Origin: Lichenicoccus sp964245755 | GTDB lineage: Bacteria; Pseudomonadota; Alphaproteobacteria; Acetobacterales; Acetobacteraceae | Length of the DNA stretch: 64,000 nt | Reading direction: 5' to 3' | Assembly: GCA_964245755.1 (NCBI GenBank) | Contig: CAXTNV010000001.1 | Span: 62,001 to 126,000, forward strand | Made by a program: the position numbers and the translations under genes | Part shown: positions 17,022 through 25,674 of the stretch, piece after piece | Numbering within the stretch: the stretch's first letter is position 1 | Layout of the letters: each line of letters begins with the position of its first letter | Notes under the pieces: model-generated | What the model was told of the DNA's origin: nothing | Databases searched by the model: none | The model's input: only the letters and a program-made list of their open reading frames with translations

Positions 17022-18244
17022 GGCGTCGCGTCGCCATCACCGGCCTCGGCGCGATCGCCTCGACGGGAGCGGACGTTCCTGGCCTATGGGACGCGATCAA
17101 GCGCGGTGTCTCCGGCATCGGACCGATCGCCAACATCCCGACGCAGCGGCTGTCGGCGCGGGTGGCCGCCGAGATACGCGGCTTCGAGCCGCTGGCGCAT
17201 TTCGACCCGCGGCGGCTGGGGCTGCTGGACCGCGCGGCCCAGCTGGCCCTGGTCGCGGCACGCGAGGCGGTGCGCGACGCCGGGATCGACACCCGGGCGG
17301 CAGGCAGCCGCGGCGGGGTCGTGCTGGGTGCGGCGATCGGCCAGGAGACCATCGATTCGTGCTACCACGCCCTCTACGGCGAGGGCGCCAGCCGGGTGCA
17401 TCCCTTCTCGGTGCCGCGGATCATGCCGAGCGGCTCGGCCAGCCACGTCTCGATGGAGTTCGGCCTGCTCGGTCCGACGGTGGCGATGGCTTCGGCCTGC
17501 GCGTCGGCGAACCACGCCATCGGACACGCCTTCCAGATGATTCGCGCCGGCATGCTGGACGTCGCCGTGACCGGTGGCGCCGACGCCTCGGTCGTCGTCG
17601 GCGTGTTCAAGGCGTGGGAGGGGCTGCGCGTGCTCAGCCCGGACGTGTGCCGGCCGTTCTCCGCCAACCGCGCCGGCCTGGTGATCGGGGAGGGCGGCGC
17701 GATGCTGGTGCTGGAAGCATGGGACGCGGCGGTGGCGCGCGGCGCCACCATACAGGCCGAACTGATCGGGTTCGGCAGTTCCGCCGACGCCGGCAACATC
17801 ACCGCACCCGACGCGCTCGGTGCCGCCGCCTCAATGCGTGCGGCGCTGGATGATGCAGGCTTGCCGCCGCAGGCGGTGCAATACGTCAATGCCCACGGCA
17901 CCGGCACCCGGCTTAACGACCGCATCGAGGTGTCGGCGCTGCGCGCGGTGCTCGGCGCCCATCTCGACCGCGTTCCGGTCTCCTCGACCAAGTCGATGCT
18001 GGGTCACTGCATGACCGCGAGCGGCGCGCTCGAGCTCGTCGCCACGGTGCTGGCGCTGCGTCACAGCGTACTGCCGCCGACCATCGGCTTCACCACAGCG
18101 GATCCGGACTGCGACATCGACTGCGTGCCCAACACCGCGCGGGAAGCCTCGGTCGAGATCGCGCTGTCGAACTCGTTCGCCTTTGGGGGCCTCAACGCGA
18201 CCCTGGTGGTGCGCCGCGCCTCCTCGCTTCCGCACCGTCACTAG
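17018..18244 (+). CDS. Beta-ketoacyl-ACP synthase (FabF/KAS II-like)
   Basis: This is a 408-residue thiolase-fold condensing enzyme. The active-site cysteine is in SACASANHA and the histidines in NAHGTGT and LGHCMTASG, giving a complete Cys-His-His triad. The start is GTG in a GTGA overlap with the ACP stop, which leaves VRRRVAITGLG at the N-terminus as in the family. Partnered with its own ACP and followed 36 bases later by a type III PKS, it likely elongates or primes a fatty acyl chain for the pathway. It is not the housekeeping fabF by context. Confidence 0.9.
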   Translation: MRRRVAITGLGAIASTGADVPGLWDAIKRGVSGIGPIANIPTQRLSARVAAEIRGFEPLAHFDPRRLGLLDRAAQLALVAAREAVRDAGIDTRAAGSRGGVVLGAAIGQETIDSCYHALYGEGASRVHPFSVPRIMPSGSASHVSMEFGLLGPTVAMASACASANHAIGHAFQMIRAGMLDVAVTGGADASVVVGVFKAWEGLRVLSPDVCRPFSANRAGLVIGEGGAMLVLEAWDAAVARGATIQAELIGFGSSADAGNITAPDALGAAASMRAALDDAGLPPQAVQYVNAHGTGTRLNDRIEVSALRAVLGAHLDRVPVSSTKSMLGHCMTASGALELVATVLALRHSVLPPTIGFTTADPDCDIDCVPNTAREASVEIALSNSFAFGGLNATLVVRRASSLPHRH

Positions 18245-18280
18245 GGCGGCCAGCTATACCATGATCCGGGCCGCCGCCAG

Positions 18281-19366
18281 ATGACGCCGCACATCAACCG
18301 AATCGGCACCGCCGTGCCCGAGCACGACGTGCACGCCCCATTTCTCGCCTTCGCCCGCACGCTGCTGACCGACGACCGCGCACGCAGCGTGTTCGACCGC
18401 ATGGCCGAGCGCTCGGGGATCGCGCACCGCTACTCGGTGCTGCGCCCGGGCCGGACGCAGCACGGCGAGGTCGATGCGGACGGCTTCTACCGGAGGGGCG
18501 ACTTCCCGGGCACCGCAGCGCGGATGCGCCTGTACGAGCCGTTCGCGCGCCGCTTGGCGTTGCGCGCCGTCGAGGCGCTCGATCTCGGTGCCGAGCGGCA
18601 CCGCATCACCCAGATCGTGGTCGGCTCCTGCACCGGCTTCACCGCGCCGGGACTGGACCTGCAGCTCGTCGGGGCGCTGGCCCTGCCGTCCTCTGTGGCA
18701 CGTACCCTGGTCGGCTTCATGGGCTGCTCGGCGGCGGTGCCGGCGCTGCGGGTGGCCTGCGACGCGGTGCGGGCCGATCCGCAAGCGCGCGTGCTGGTGG
18801 TGAACTGCGAGCTCAGCACCCTGCACCTGCAGGAAAGCGCCGACCTGGAGACCGTGCTCTCCTTCATGCTGTTCGCCGACGGCGCGTCGGCCGCACTGGT
18901 CAGCGCCGACCCGGTCGGCCTCGCCGTCGACGGCTTCCGCAGCGTCATCGTGCCGGACAGCGCAGAGCTGATCACCTGGCGCATCGGCGACCGGGGCTTC
19001 GACATGCACCTGTCCGGCAAGGTACCGGGACGAATCGCCACGGTGCTGCGCGCGGAGCGCCTCGGCGATGCGTCCGGTGCTGGCCCCGGTCTGCTGGCCG
19101 GAGAAGGAACGCAGGCATACGACCTGTGGGCGGTGCATGCCGGCGGCCGCACGGTGCTCGATGCGGTCGAGATCAGCCTCGGTCTGGATCCGAACGCGCT
19201 GCGCCACTCGCGCGGCGTGCTGCATGATTGCGGCAACATGTCCTCGGCGACGGTGATGTTCGTGCTGGCACGCATGCTCGCCGAGCAGGAGGGACGGCGG
19301 GGGCTCGGCATGGCGTTCGGGCCCGGCATGGTCGCCGAGACCTTCCGCTTCTCCCGCGCCGCATGA
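18281..19366 (+). CDS. Type III polyketide synthase (chalcone/stilbene synthase family)
   Basis: This is a 361-residue homodimeric-type ketosynthase. The nucleophilic cysteine lies in GFMGCSAAVPAL, the histidine in AVHAGGR and the asparagine in CGNMSSATVMF, giving the full Cys-His-Asn triad. Bacterial members condense an acyl starter with malonyl-CoA units to alkylresorcinols, alkylpyrones or tetrahydroxynaphthalene. Its place after an ACP/KAS pair and before a methyltransferase and an aromatic hydroxylase suggests an alkylresorcinol-type product further tailored to a methoxy- or hydroxy-phenolic lipid. The methyltransferase start overlaps its stop as ATGA. Confidence 0.92.
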   Translation: MTPHINRIGTAVPEHDVHAPFLAFARTLLTDDRARSVFDRMAERSGIAHRYSVLRPGRTQHGEVDADGFYRRGDFPGTAARMRLYEPFARRLALRAVEALDLGAERHRITQIVVGSCTGFTAPGLDLQLVGALALPSSVARTLVGFMGCSAAVPALRVACDAVRADPQARVLVVNCELSTLHLQESADLETVLSFMLFADGASAALVSADPVGLAVDGFRSVIVPDSAELITWRIGDRGFDMHLSGKVPGRIATVLRAERLGDASGAGPGLLAGEGTQAYDLWAVHAGGRTVLDAVEISLGLDPNALRHSRGVLHDCGNMSSATVMFVLARMLAEQEGRRGLGMAFGPGMVAETFRFSRAA

Positions 19367-20058
19367 TCGACCTCTGCTCGCGCGCCGCCGAACCGGAGAT
19401 CCTGGATGGAGAGGATGTCGGGCCGCACACCTTCGCCCAGGTAATGGACGATCTTGCCTCGGTCAGCCGGGTCATGCTGGCCTACGGCCCCACGATCGGC
19501 TTCCTGCACCGCGCCACCCGCAGCCTGCCGCGGGGGACCACGATCCGGATCCTCGATGTCGGCTGCGGTGAGGGCGACCTGCTGCGGCGGATCCGCCGCT
19601 GGGCCGACGGACGCGGCCTGCGGGCTCGGCTCACCGGGATCGACCTGAACCCGCGCAGCGCAGTCGCCGCGCAGGCCAGGACTTCGCCTTCGACGGCGAT
19701 CGACTACCTGACCGGCGACATCTTCGACCACACGGAAGATACCGACCTAGTGGTCAGCTCGCTGTTCGCCCATCACCTGACCGACGCGCAGGTGGTCCGC
19801 TTCCTGCGCTGGATGCAGCGCCACGCGAGGCGCGGCTGGTTTGTCAACGACCTGCATCGACACGCGGTCGCCTACTACGGCTTCGGCATCGCCGCGCGCG
19901 CCGCCGGCTGGCACCGGATCGTGCGCCGCGACGGCCAGACCTCGGTGGCGCGCGGGTTTCGCGCGCACGAGTGGCGCGAGCTGCTCGCGCGTGCCGACGT
20001 CGCGGCACGGGTGCGCTGGACGCCGATGTTCCGCCTCTGCGTCGAGAAGATAGGCTGA
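19363..20058 (+). CDS. Class I SAM-dependent methyltransferase
   Basis: This is a 231-residue Rossmann-fold methyltransferase. Motif I is ILDVGCGEGDLL, the acidic residue follows in TGIDLNPRS, and motif II-like DYLTGDIF is present. The ATG lies in an ATGA overlap with the type III PKS stop; longer in-frame starts would lie inside that gene. Coupling to the PKS argues that it methylates the polyketide ring or a ring hydroxyl. Whether it is O- or C-methylating cannot be decided. Confidence 0.87.
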   Translation: MIDLCSRAAEPEILDGEDVGPHTFAQVMDDLASVSRVMLAYGPTIGFLHRATRSLPRGTTIRILDVGCGEGDLLRRIRRWADGRGLRARLTGIDLNPRSAVAAQARTSPSTAIDYLTGDIFDHTEDTDLVVSSLFAHHLTDAQVVRFLRWMQRHARRGWFVNDLHRHAVAYYGFGIAARAAGWHRIVRRDGQTSVARGFRAHEWRELLARADVAARVRWTPMFRLCVEKIG

Positions 20059-20078
20059 GCCGATGGACGCCCCCCGAC

Positions 20079-21668
20079 ATGAGCAACCGGCTCGCCTACG
20101 ACGCTGACGTCGTCGTCGTAGGCTTCGGACCGACCGGAGCCACGGCGGCCAACCTGCTCGCGGCGCGCGGCATCCGCACCCTCGTCGTGGAGCGCGAGAT
20201 GGCGATTTACCCGCGTCAGCGCGCGATCGCCATCGACGAGGACGCGCTGCGGATCTGGCAGGGGATCGGACTGCTGGAACCGGTCATCGCGCACATGAGC
20301 ACGCACGTCACGCTGCATTTCCACCACCGCGACAGGATCTTCCTAAGCTGCGACCTGCGCGGCGGTGGCCGTCAGGGCCTGCCCGGCATGTGCTTCTTCC
20401 ATCAGCCGCAGGTGGAACAGGTGCTGCGCGACGGCCTTGCGGCCCGCGCCGACCAGGTCGAGCTGCGAGGAGGCCACGAGCTGGTCTCGATCGAGCAGGA
20501 CCCGCTCGGCGTCACCGTCGGCATTCGCGACCTGCAGGCGGACGGCGCCGTGTTGCCGCCGACCCGGCTGGTGCGGGCGCGCTACCTGGTCGGCTGCGAC
20601 GGCGGGTCGAGCACCACGCGCAAGCTGCTGGGCATCGCGCTGTCGGGGCGGTCGATCGAGGAGCCCTGGGTCGACATCCAGGCCCGCGCGCGCTTCCCGC
20701 ACGATGCGGCCGGCCGCCTCGACTTCAACTACATCGCCGATCCTGCCCGACCGGGGGTCGATTGCTACGCGTCGATGGGACAGCATCGCTGGGAGTTCCG
20801 GCTGCGCCACGGCGAGGATCCGGATGCCGCGCAGACCCCGGACGGCTTGCGCGCGCTGCTCGCCAGCCGCGGCGTCGATGCCGACCAGGTCGAGATCCTG
20901 AGAAGCTGGGCCTACGTGTTCCACGTCCGGCAGGCCGAGCGCTGGAAGTGCGGCCGCGCCTTCCTCTGCGGCGATGCCGCGCACATCATGCCGCCCTTCG
21001 CCGGGCAGGGCGTCAGTTCGGGCGTGCGCGACGTAGGCAACCTGTGCTGGAAGCTCGCCGCGGTGGTGCACGGAGCGCCTGCCTCGCTGCTTGACAGCTA
21101 CGAGAGCGAGAGGCGGCCCAACGTCGCCGCACTCACCAAACTCTCACTGCGTATCGGTGCGCTGGTGATGGTGCAGAGCCCGTTGCTCGCTGCCTGTCGG
21201 GACATCGCCTGCCGGATCGCGGTTCGGCTGCCCTGGCTCGGCAGGCGCATCCGTGACTTCCGGATCAAGCCGGACTGGGTGTCCGGCCCCGGCCTGCTGA
21301 CCTCGACACGGTCCTGGCGCAGCCCGGCCGGGCAGCTAGTCTGGCAACCCTGGGTCATGCCGGCCTCAGGCTATCGCCGGCGCCTGGATGACCTGCTCGG
21401 CGCCGGCTGGGCTTATCTGTCGTGGCGCAGGGCGAACATGCCGGCGCATCTGCGTGACGCGGGCGTGCGCGAGTTCGTGGCGCACGGATCCGGGCGTTCC
21501 TGGAATGGGCTGGCGGAGCACGAGTTCATCGACATCGAGGGCAGGCTGCGGATCCAGTTCCGGCGCCATCGCGCCCACGGCCTGCTGATCCGGCCGGACC
21601 GCTTCATCTACGGCTCGGACCGCGACGACCTCGTCCTGGGGCTGCCGGAGGTTGCGGCTGCGGGATAG
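20079..21668 (+). CDS. FAD-dependent aromatic hydroxylase (MhpA/PheA-like)
   Basis: This is a 529-residue group A flavoprotein monooxygenase. It has the dinucleotide motif VVGFGPTGATAANLLA at the start, YLVGCDGGSSTTRKLLG as the DG motif, and FLCGDAAHIMPPFAGQGVSSG as the GD/FAD motif, resembling 3-(3-hydroxyphenyl)propionate hydroxylase. It starts 20 bases after the methyltransferase stop. Last gene of the operon; it probably hydroxylates the phenolic ring made by the type III PKS, as SrsC does in Streptomyces phenolic-lipid clusters. Degradation of an aromatic acid is the alternative, but no ring-cleavage gene is nearby. Confidence 0.9.
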   Translation: MSNRLAYDADVVVVGFGPTGATAANLLAARGIRTLVVEREMAIYPRQRAIAIDEDALRIWQGIGLLEPVIAHMSTHVTLHFHHRDRIFLSCDLRGGGRQGLPGMCFFHQPQVEQVLRDGLAARADQVELRGGHELVSIEQDPLGVTVGIRDLQADGAVLPPTRLVRARYLVGCDGGSSTTRKLLGIALSGRSIEEPWVDIQARARFPHDAAGRLDFNYIADPARPGVDCYASMGQHRWEFRLRHGEDPDAAQTPDGLRALLASRGVDADQVEILRSWAYVFHVRQAERWKCGRAFLCGDAAHIMPPFAGQGVSSGVRDVGNLCWKLAAVVHGAPASLLDSYESERRPNVAALTKLSLRIGALVMVQSPLLAACRDIACRIAVRLPWLGRRIRDFRIKPDWVSGPGLLTSTRSWRSPAGQLVWQPWVMPASGYRRRLDDLLGAGWAYLSWRRANMPAHLRDAGVREFVAHGSGRSWNGLAEHEFIDIEGRLRIQFRRHRAHGLLIRPDRFIYGSDRDDLVLGLPEVAAAG

Positions 21669-21745
21669 ACGGCACCCTCGGCTGCTCGCGACAGCGATCC
21701 AGGACCCGCTTGCCACGCCGGGGGTTGTCTCGCACCATCCGCCGG

Positions 21746-22699
21746 ATGCTGTCGCTGTTAACCCACGCCGCGTGCCTCGCGCACGATACCGGTCCCGGGC
21801 ATCCGGAACGCCCGGAGCGGCTGCGCGCGGTCTGGCGCGCGCTGGCGCACCCGGACTTCCGGGCGCTGCATCGGGAGGAGGCGCCGGCCGCCAGTCGCGC
21901 GCAGCTCGAGCTGGTTCATCCGGCCTCCTATGTGGACCGCATCCTGTCGATCCGGCCGCCGGCGCCACATCTGCAGGCGCTCGACACCGACACCCTGATG
22001 AGCGCTGGCAGCGCAGAGGCCGCGCTGCGTGCCGCCGGCGCCGCCTGCGCGGGGGTCGACGCGGTGCTGACCGGCCGAGCCGACGCGGCGTTCGCCGCGG
22101 TGCGGCCGCCCGGGCATCACGCCGAACCTGATCGCGCCATGGGGTTCTGCCTGTTCGGCAACGCGGCGCTGGCGGCGATGCATGCGAGGGCGCGTTGGGG
22201 CCTGCGACGGGTGGCAGTGGCGGATTTCGACGTGCATCACGGCAATGGCACACAGGCGATGCTGCAGGACGACCCGGCGCTGTTCTTCGCCAGCTCGCAT
22301 CAGCACCCCTGCTACCCAGGCACCGGCGATGCCCGCGAACGCGGCATCGCCGGCAACGTAGTCAACCTGCCGCTGCCGCCCGGCAGCGGCTCGGCCGAGT
22401 TCCGCCGTGGCTGGCAGGAGACCATTCTGCCGGCGCTCGACCGCTTCGCGCCGGAGCTGCTGGTGGTGTCTGCCGGCTTCGATGCGCATCGTGACGACCC
22501 GCTGGCGCAGCTGCAGCTGGATGCGGATGACTTCGCCTGGCTGACGACGGCGTTGATGCAGATCGCGGATCGTCACTGCGATGGCCGCATCGTATCGCTT
22601 CTCGAGGGCGGCTACGATCTCGCCGCATTGGCGGAGTCGACGGCCGCGCATGTTCGGGCGCTGATGCGCGCGCCGCCTCCCGATCCAAGCGCGCGCTGA
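21746..22699 (+). CDS. Histone deacetylase family protein (acetylpolyamine/acetoin-utilisation type)
   Basis: This is a 317-residue member of the arginase/deacetylase superfamily. Zinc ligands and catalytic residues are in VADFDVHHGNGTQ, RPPGHHAEPDRAMGFC and SAGFDAHRDDPLA. Bacterial members deacetylate acetylated polyamines, small amides or protein lysines. The ATG before LSLLTHAACLAHD is preferred over an upstream TTG, which adds 12 basic residues. It lies 77 bases after the hydroxylase on the same strand and may be co-transcribed with the polyketide operon, but no functional link is evident. Confidence 0.88.
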   Translation: MLSLLTHAACLAHDTGPGHPERPERLRAVWRALAHPDFRALHREEAPAASRAQLELVHPASYVDRILSIRPPAPHLQALDTDTLMSAGSAEAALRAAGAACAGVDAVLTGRADAAFAAVRPPGHHAEPDRAMGFCLFGNAALAAMHARARWGLRRVAVADFDVHHGNGTQAMLQDDPALFFASSHQHPCYPGTGDARERGIAGNVVNLPLPPGSGSAEFRRGWQETILPALDRFAPELLVVSAGFDAHRDDPLAQLQLDADDFAWLTTALMQIADRHCDGRIVSLLEGGYDLAALAESTAAHVRALMRAPPPDPSAR

Positions 22700-22857
22700 C
22701 GTCGCCACTGGCCTCACCTGGACATGGTCATGCAGATCGAGGCGCGGATGGGCCGCGTTGCCCGAAGCGATGAAGCCGGTCGCAACGGATCGTCAAAAAT
22801 TCGAGCCGGAAGTGAAAACGCTGGTACCGCCGCAGCCGCGGGCGTACTGGCACGATC

Positions 22858-23514
22858 ATGAATCATCTGGTCGCGCACGCTCCCGAGCTGGACTGGTCGG
22901 ACCGGATCGACAACTACACCCTGGCGACGGGCTTCCCCCGCAACCTCTTCATCGGCGGTGACGGTCGCGTGGTCGGCACCTGGATCATGGGGAACGACTA
23001 CCGCGTCAAATCGACCTATCACGGCGGCTACCCTGCCACCTACCTGCGTCGCATCCGTGCCCTGTTCCCCGAGAAGACGCGCGTGCTGCACCTGTTCAGC
23101 GGCAGGGTAGATCTGAACGAGTTTCCCGGCGACACGGTGGACTGCAATCCGCTGCTCAAGCCGACCTATCTGGACGATGCCCAGACGCTGTTGCACGTGC
23201 CGCTCGAGCAGTACGACCTCGTGCTAGCGGATCCTCCCTACTCGGTCGAGGACTGCGAACATTACGGAACCAGCATGGTCAAGCGAAAGCGCGTGATGAG
23301 GGCGCTGTATCGGCTGTCACCTGGTACGCACGTGGTATGGCTGGATCAGGTGCTGCCGATGTACCGCGGCAACATGTTCTCGGTCGAGGCGACGATCGGC
23401 ATGTGGAAGAGCACCAACCACCGGTTCCGAGGCATCACCATCTTTCGTCGCCTCGCGGTGAACGTGCCCGCTTCGGTGGTGGAGCCGAGGGGAATCGAAC
23501 CCCTGACCTCCTGA
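22858..23514 (+). CDS. Orphan DPPY-type methylase-like protein
   Basis: This is a 218-residue protein with VLHLFSGRVD resembling a SAM-binding motif I and VLADPPYSVEDCEHYG carrying a DPPY catalytic motif, as in N6-adenine/N4-cytosine DNA methylases. Other amino-methylases share this motif, so the target is uncertain. There is no restriction endonuclease or target-recognition domain beside it, and size is below that of typical methylases. The last dozen codons are antisense to the 3' part of tRNA-Ala, giving an artificial-looking tail, PRGIEPLTS. The position against a tRNA suggests an old integration site. Confidence 0.65.
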   Translation: MNHLVAHAPELDWSDRIDNYTLATGFPRNLFIGGDGRVVGTWIMGNDYRVKSTYHGGYPATYLRRIRALFPEKTRVLHLFSGRVDLNEFPGDTVDCNPLLKPTYLDDAQTLLHVPLEQYDLVLADPPYSVEDCEHYGTSMVKRKRVMRALYRLSPGTHVVWLDQVLPMYRGNMFSVEATIGMWKSTNHRFRGITIFRRLAVNVPASVVEPRGIEPLTS

Positions 23515-23552
23515 ATGCCATTCAGGCGCTCTACCAACTGAGCTACGGCCCC
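23477..23552 (-). tRNA. tRNA-Ala (anticodon GGC)
   Basis: The reverse strand folds as a complete 76-nt tRNA: 5' GGGGCCG, D-arm AGCTCAGTTGGTAGAGC, anticodon stem CCTGA/TCAGG with loop ATGGCAT giving GGC, T-loop GGTTCGATTCC, and 3' end with encoded CCA. Its 3' end lies antisense inside the end of the methylase frame. Confidence 0.96.
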
Positions 23553-23655
23553 GCGCCTCGTCAGCCTCTTCGAGAGGCTCATGAGAGGCGGCCGTATAGT
23601 CCGGCCGTCCTGGGGTGGCAAGTGCCGATCCGCCCTCGCTCCGGCGACCCGCTGG

Positions 23656-24309
23656 TCATAGCGTGAGCACGCCGAGGCGACGCAGCATCTCCAGCAATGC
23701 CAGCATGGGCAGGCCGAGTATCGCCGCATGCTCGCCTTCCACCGTCTCGAACAGCTGGATCCCCGGACCTTCCAGCCGGTAGGCGCCGACGCTCGGCAGC
23801 ACCCGTTCGCCTTCCAGCGCGAGATAGGCATCAAGCGCCGCCTCGGAAAAGGCGCGCATGACGAGGCGCGACCGGGAGACATGACGACCGATCACGCAGC
23901 CTCCGCGCGCGAGCCCGAATGCCGTGTGCAGCAGGTGCGGCCGCCCGCGCAGTGCGAGCAGTTGCACGCGCGCTTCGGCCAGGTCGTGGGGCTTGTCGAA
24001 CCAGGTTTCCCCGCACACCAGAAGCTGATCCGCGCCGATGACGATCGCGTCAGGGTCGTCGATGCATCCTGCCTTGCGGTCCGCGAGCCGCTGCGCGGTC
24101 GCGTCCGGGCCGAGGCGCTCCTCGCGGGCCGCGCGCTTGACTGACGCCTCGTCGATCAGGGCGGCTCGCACGGTGACGCTCACCCCCGCGTCGCGCAGCA
24201 GCGACAGACGGGTCTGCGAACCGCTGGCGAGGATCAGCGGCGGCGACGCTGCCTGCAAGGGTGGCGGCACGATGACCGAGGAGGGGGGATGTGAGTCGGA
24301 TGCGCGCAT
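23656..24309 (-). CDS. maf: Maf family nucleotide pyrophosphatase
   Basis: This is about 217 residues with the Maf signature LILASGSQTRLSLL close to the N-terminus, then IVIGADQLLV and FDKPHDLAEA, and C-terminal VGAYRLEGPGIQLFETVEGEH. Maf proteins hydrolyse modified or canonical nucleoside triphosphates to monophosphates and have been tied to septum regulation. The ATG used gives about 22 residues ahead of the motif; a GTG at 24270 would bring it closer to the usual start. It is divergent from hemE across the candidate origin. Substrate class (dTTP/UTP or m7GTP type) is not resolved. Confidence 0.88.
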   Translation of the reverse strand: MRASDSHPPSSVIVPPPLQAASPPLILASGSQTRLSLLRDAGVSVTVRAALIDEASVKRAAREERLGPDATAQRLADRKAGCIDDPDAIVIGADQLLVCGETWFDKPHDLAEARVQLLALRGRPHLLHTAFGLARGGCVIGRHVSRSRLVMRAFSEAALDAYLALEGERVLPSVGAYRLEGPGIQLFETVEGEHAAILGLPMLALLEMLRRLGVLTL

Positions 24310-24618
24310 CCGCGTGAGGATAGTGGGGTACACGGGGATGGTCAGCCCGGCTCGGGGAAGCAGTACCGAGTCGTGGGGACGAAGCGGCCGTACGACGGTA
24401 CGGGGAGTTGTACACAGCACGCTGTAGACAGAAACTGGACGGATACGAAAACACCTGATCTGCTCAGGAGTCGGAGGTTGTACACGCTGTGGGAAAAGCG
24501 GGGTACGTTTTGCGAAACCCGGGTACCCCGTCATCCACAGGCATCAACACCTACACCTCCATTTCTTTCTTCTTCTTTCATGTTTAGAGGTGGGCTCGTC
24601 GAGGACGAAGGTGAAGGC
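24310..24618. other. Candidate chromosomal replication origin (oriC) between maf and hemE
   Basis: This 309-base gene-free stretch lies between divergent maf and hemE, the place of oriC in Caulobacter and relatives (beside hemE). DnaA-box-like 9-mers are TTGTACACA (24408-24416), TTGTACACG (24478-24486), TGTGGGAAA (24488-24496) and TCATCCACA (24531-24539). None is a perfect TTATCCACA. A pyrimidine-rich, AT-rich tract (24561-24586) could be the unwinding element. Four copies of a GGGGTAC-like word, in both orientations (24325, 24398, 24500, 24521), are spread through it. parS and parAB lie within 5 kb. Confidence 0.55.
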
Positions 24619-25674
24619 ATGAGCACGAAGCGATTGCTGCGTGTGCTGGGTGGCGAGGCCGTGTGGCCGCCGCCGGTGTGGCTAATGCGACAAGCCGGCC
24701 GCTACCTGCCGGAGTTCCGGGCGCTGCGTGCGCAGGCGGACTTCATCACGCGCTGCATGACTCCCGACATCGCCACTGAGATCACGCTGCAGCCGATCCG
24801 TCGCTTCGGCATGGATGGCGCGATCCTGTTCAGCGACATCCTCATTCTGCCCTGGGCGATGGGGCAGAAACTCGAGTTCGTCGACGGCACCGGCCCGGTG
24901 CTGGAACCGGTTCGTAGCAGTGCCGACTTCGCGCGGCTGGATCCCGGCCGCGTGGCCGAGCGCACTGCGCCTGTCATGGAAACGCTCCGTCGCCTGCGCA
25001 GCAGTCTCGACGCGCCCGGCGAGCTCGGCGCCGCGTCGGGGGGCCAGACGACGTTGCTCGGCTTTGCCGGCTCGCCATTCACGGTGGCGTGCTACATGGT
25101 GGAGGGCGGAGGCTCGCGCGAGTTCGCCATCACGCGCGGCATGGCGTTCTCCGAGCCGGTCCTGTTCGAGCGGCTGATCGAGCTGCTGACACGCAGCACC
25201 GCCGATATGCTTTGCGCTCAGATTGAGGCCGGAGCGGAGGCGGTGATGCTGTTCGACAGCTGGGCAGGCTTGCTGCCGCCATCGCAATTCCGGCGCTACG
25301 TGATCGCGCCGACCCGCGCCATCGTGCTGGCGATCCGCGCCCGCCATCCCCATGTCCCGATCATCGGCTTCCCGCGCCTCGGCGGCCTGCTGATCGGAAG
25401 CTACGCTTCGGAAACCGGCGTGCAGGCGATCGGCCTCGATACCGGCACAGACCTTGAGGTGGCCATGGATATGCTTCCCCACGGGATTGCCATGCAGGGC
25501 AATCTCGACCCGCTCTGCCTGATCGCGGGCGGTGCAGCCCTCGCGCGTGAAGCGGACGCCATCCGCACGGTGATGCGCGGACGGCCGCATATCTTCAACC
25601 TGGGGCATGGCGTCATGCCGCAGACCCCGCCGGAGCATGTCGGGGAGCTGGTCGATCGGGTGAGGCTTGCCTGA
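24619..25674 (+). CDS. hemE: Uroporphyrinogen decarboxylase
   Basis: This 351-residue enzyme converts uroporphyrinogen III to coproporphyrinogen III in heme synthesis. It opens with PPVWLMRQAGRYLPEFR, the family signature holding substrate-binding arginines, and has AILFSDILILPWAMG with the catalytic aspartate and GFAGSPFTVACYMVEG. C-terminal NLGHGVMPQTPPEHV is also diagnostic. The start at MSTKRLLRVL is preceded by GAAGGTGAAGG; in-frame sequence further upstream is the presumed origin. It is first in a rightward unit with a HAD hydrolase and hemJ, so two heme steps are grouped. Confidence 0.96.
   Translation: MSTKRLLRVLGGEAVWPPPVWLMRQAGRYLPEFRALRAQADFITRCMTPDIATEITLQPIRRFGMDGAILFSDILILPWAMGQKLEFVDGTGPVLEPVRSSADFARLDPGRVAERTAPVMETLRRLRSSLDAPGELGAASGGQTTLLGFAGSPFTVACYMVEGGGSREFAITRGMAFSEPVLFERLIELLTRSTADMLCAQIEAGAEAVMLFDSWAGLLPPSQFRRYVIAPTRAIVLAIRARHPHVPIIGFPRLGGLLIGSYASETGVQAIGLDTGTDLEVAMDMLPHGIAMQGNLDPLCLIAGGAALAREADAIRTVMRGRPHIFNLGHGVMPQTPPEHVGELVDRVRLA

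Noticed and set aside
23464..23514. The PRGIEPLTS ending of the methylase as a genuine conserved tail
   Set aside because: It is the translation of the tRNA-Ala complement; such tails arise wherever a frame crosses a tRNA 3' end.
24310..24534. Extension of maf upstream to an ATG at 24534
   Set aside because: It adds 75 residues with no family similarity and would cover the DnaA-box-like region. Maf proteins start close to the LILASGS motif.
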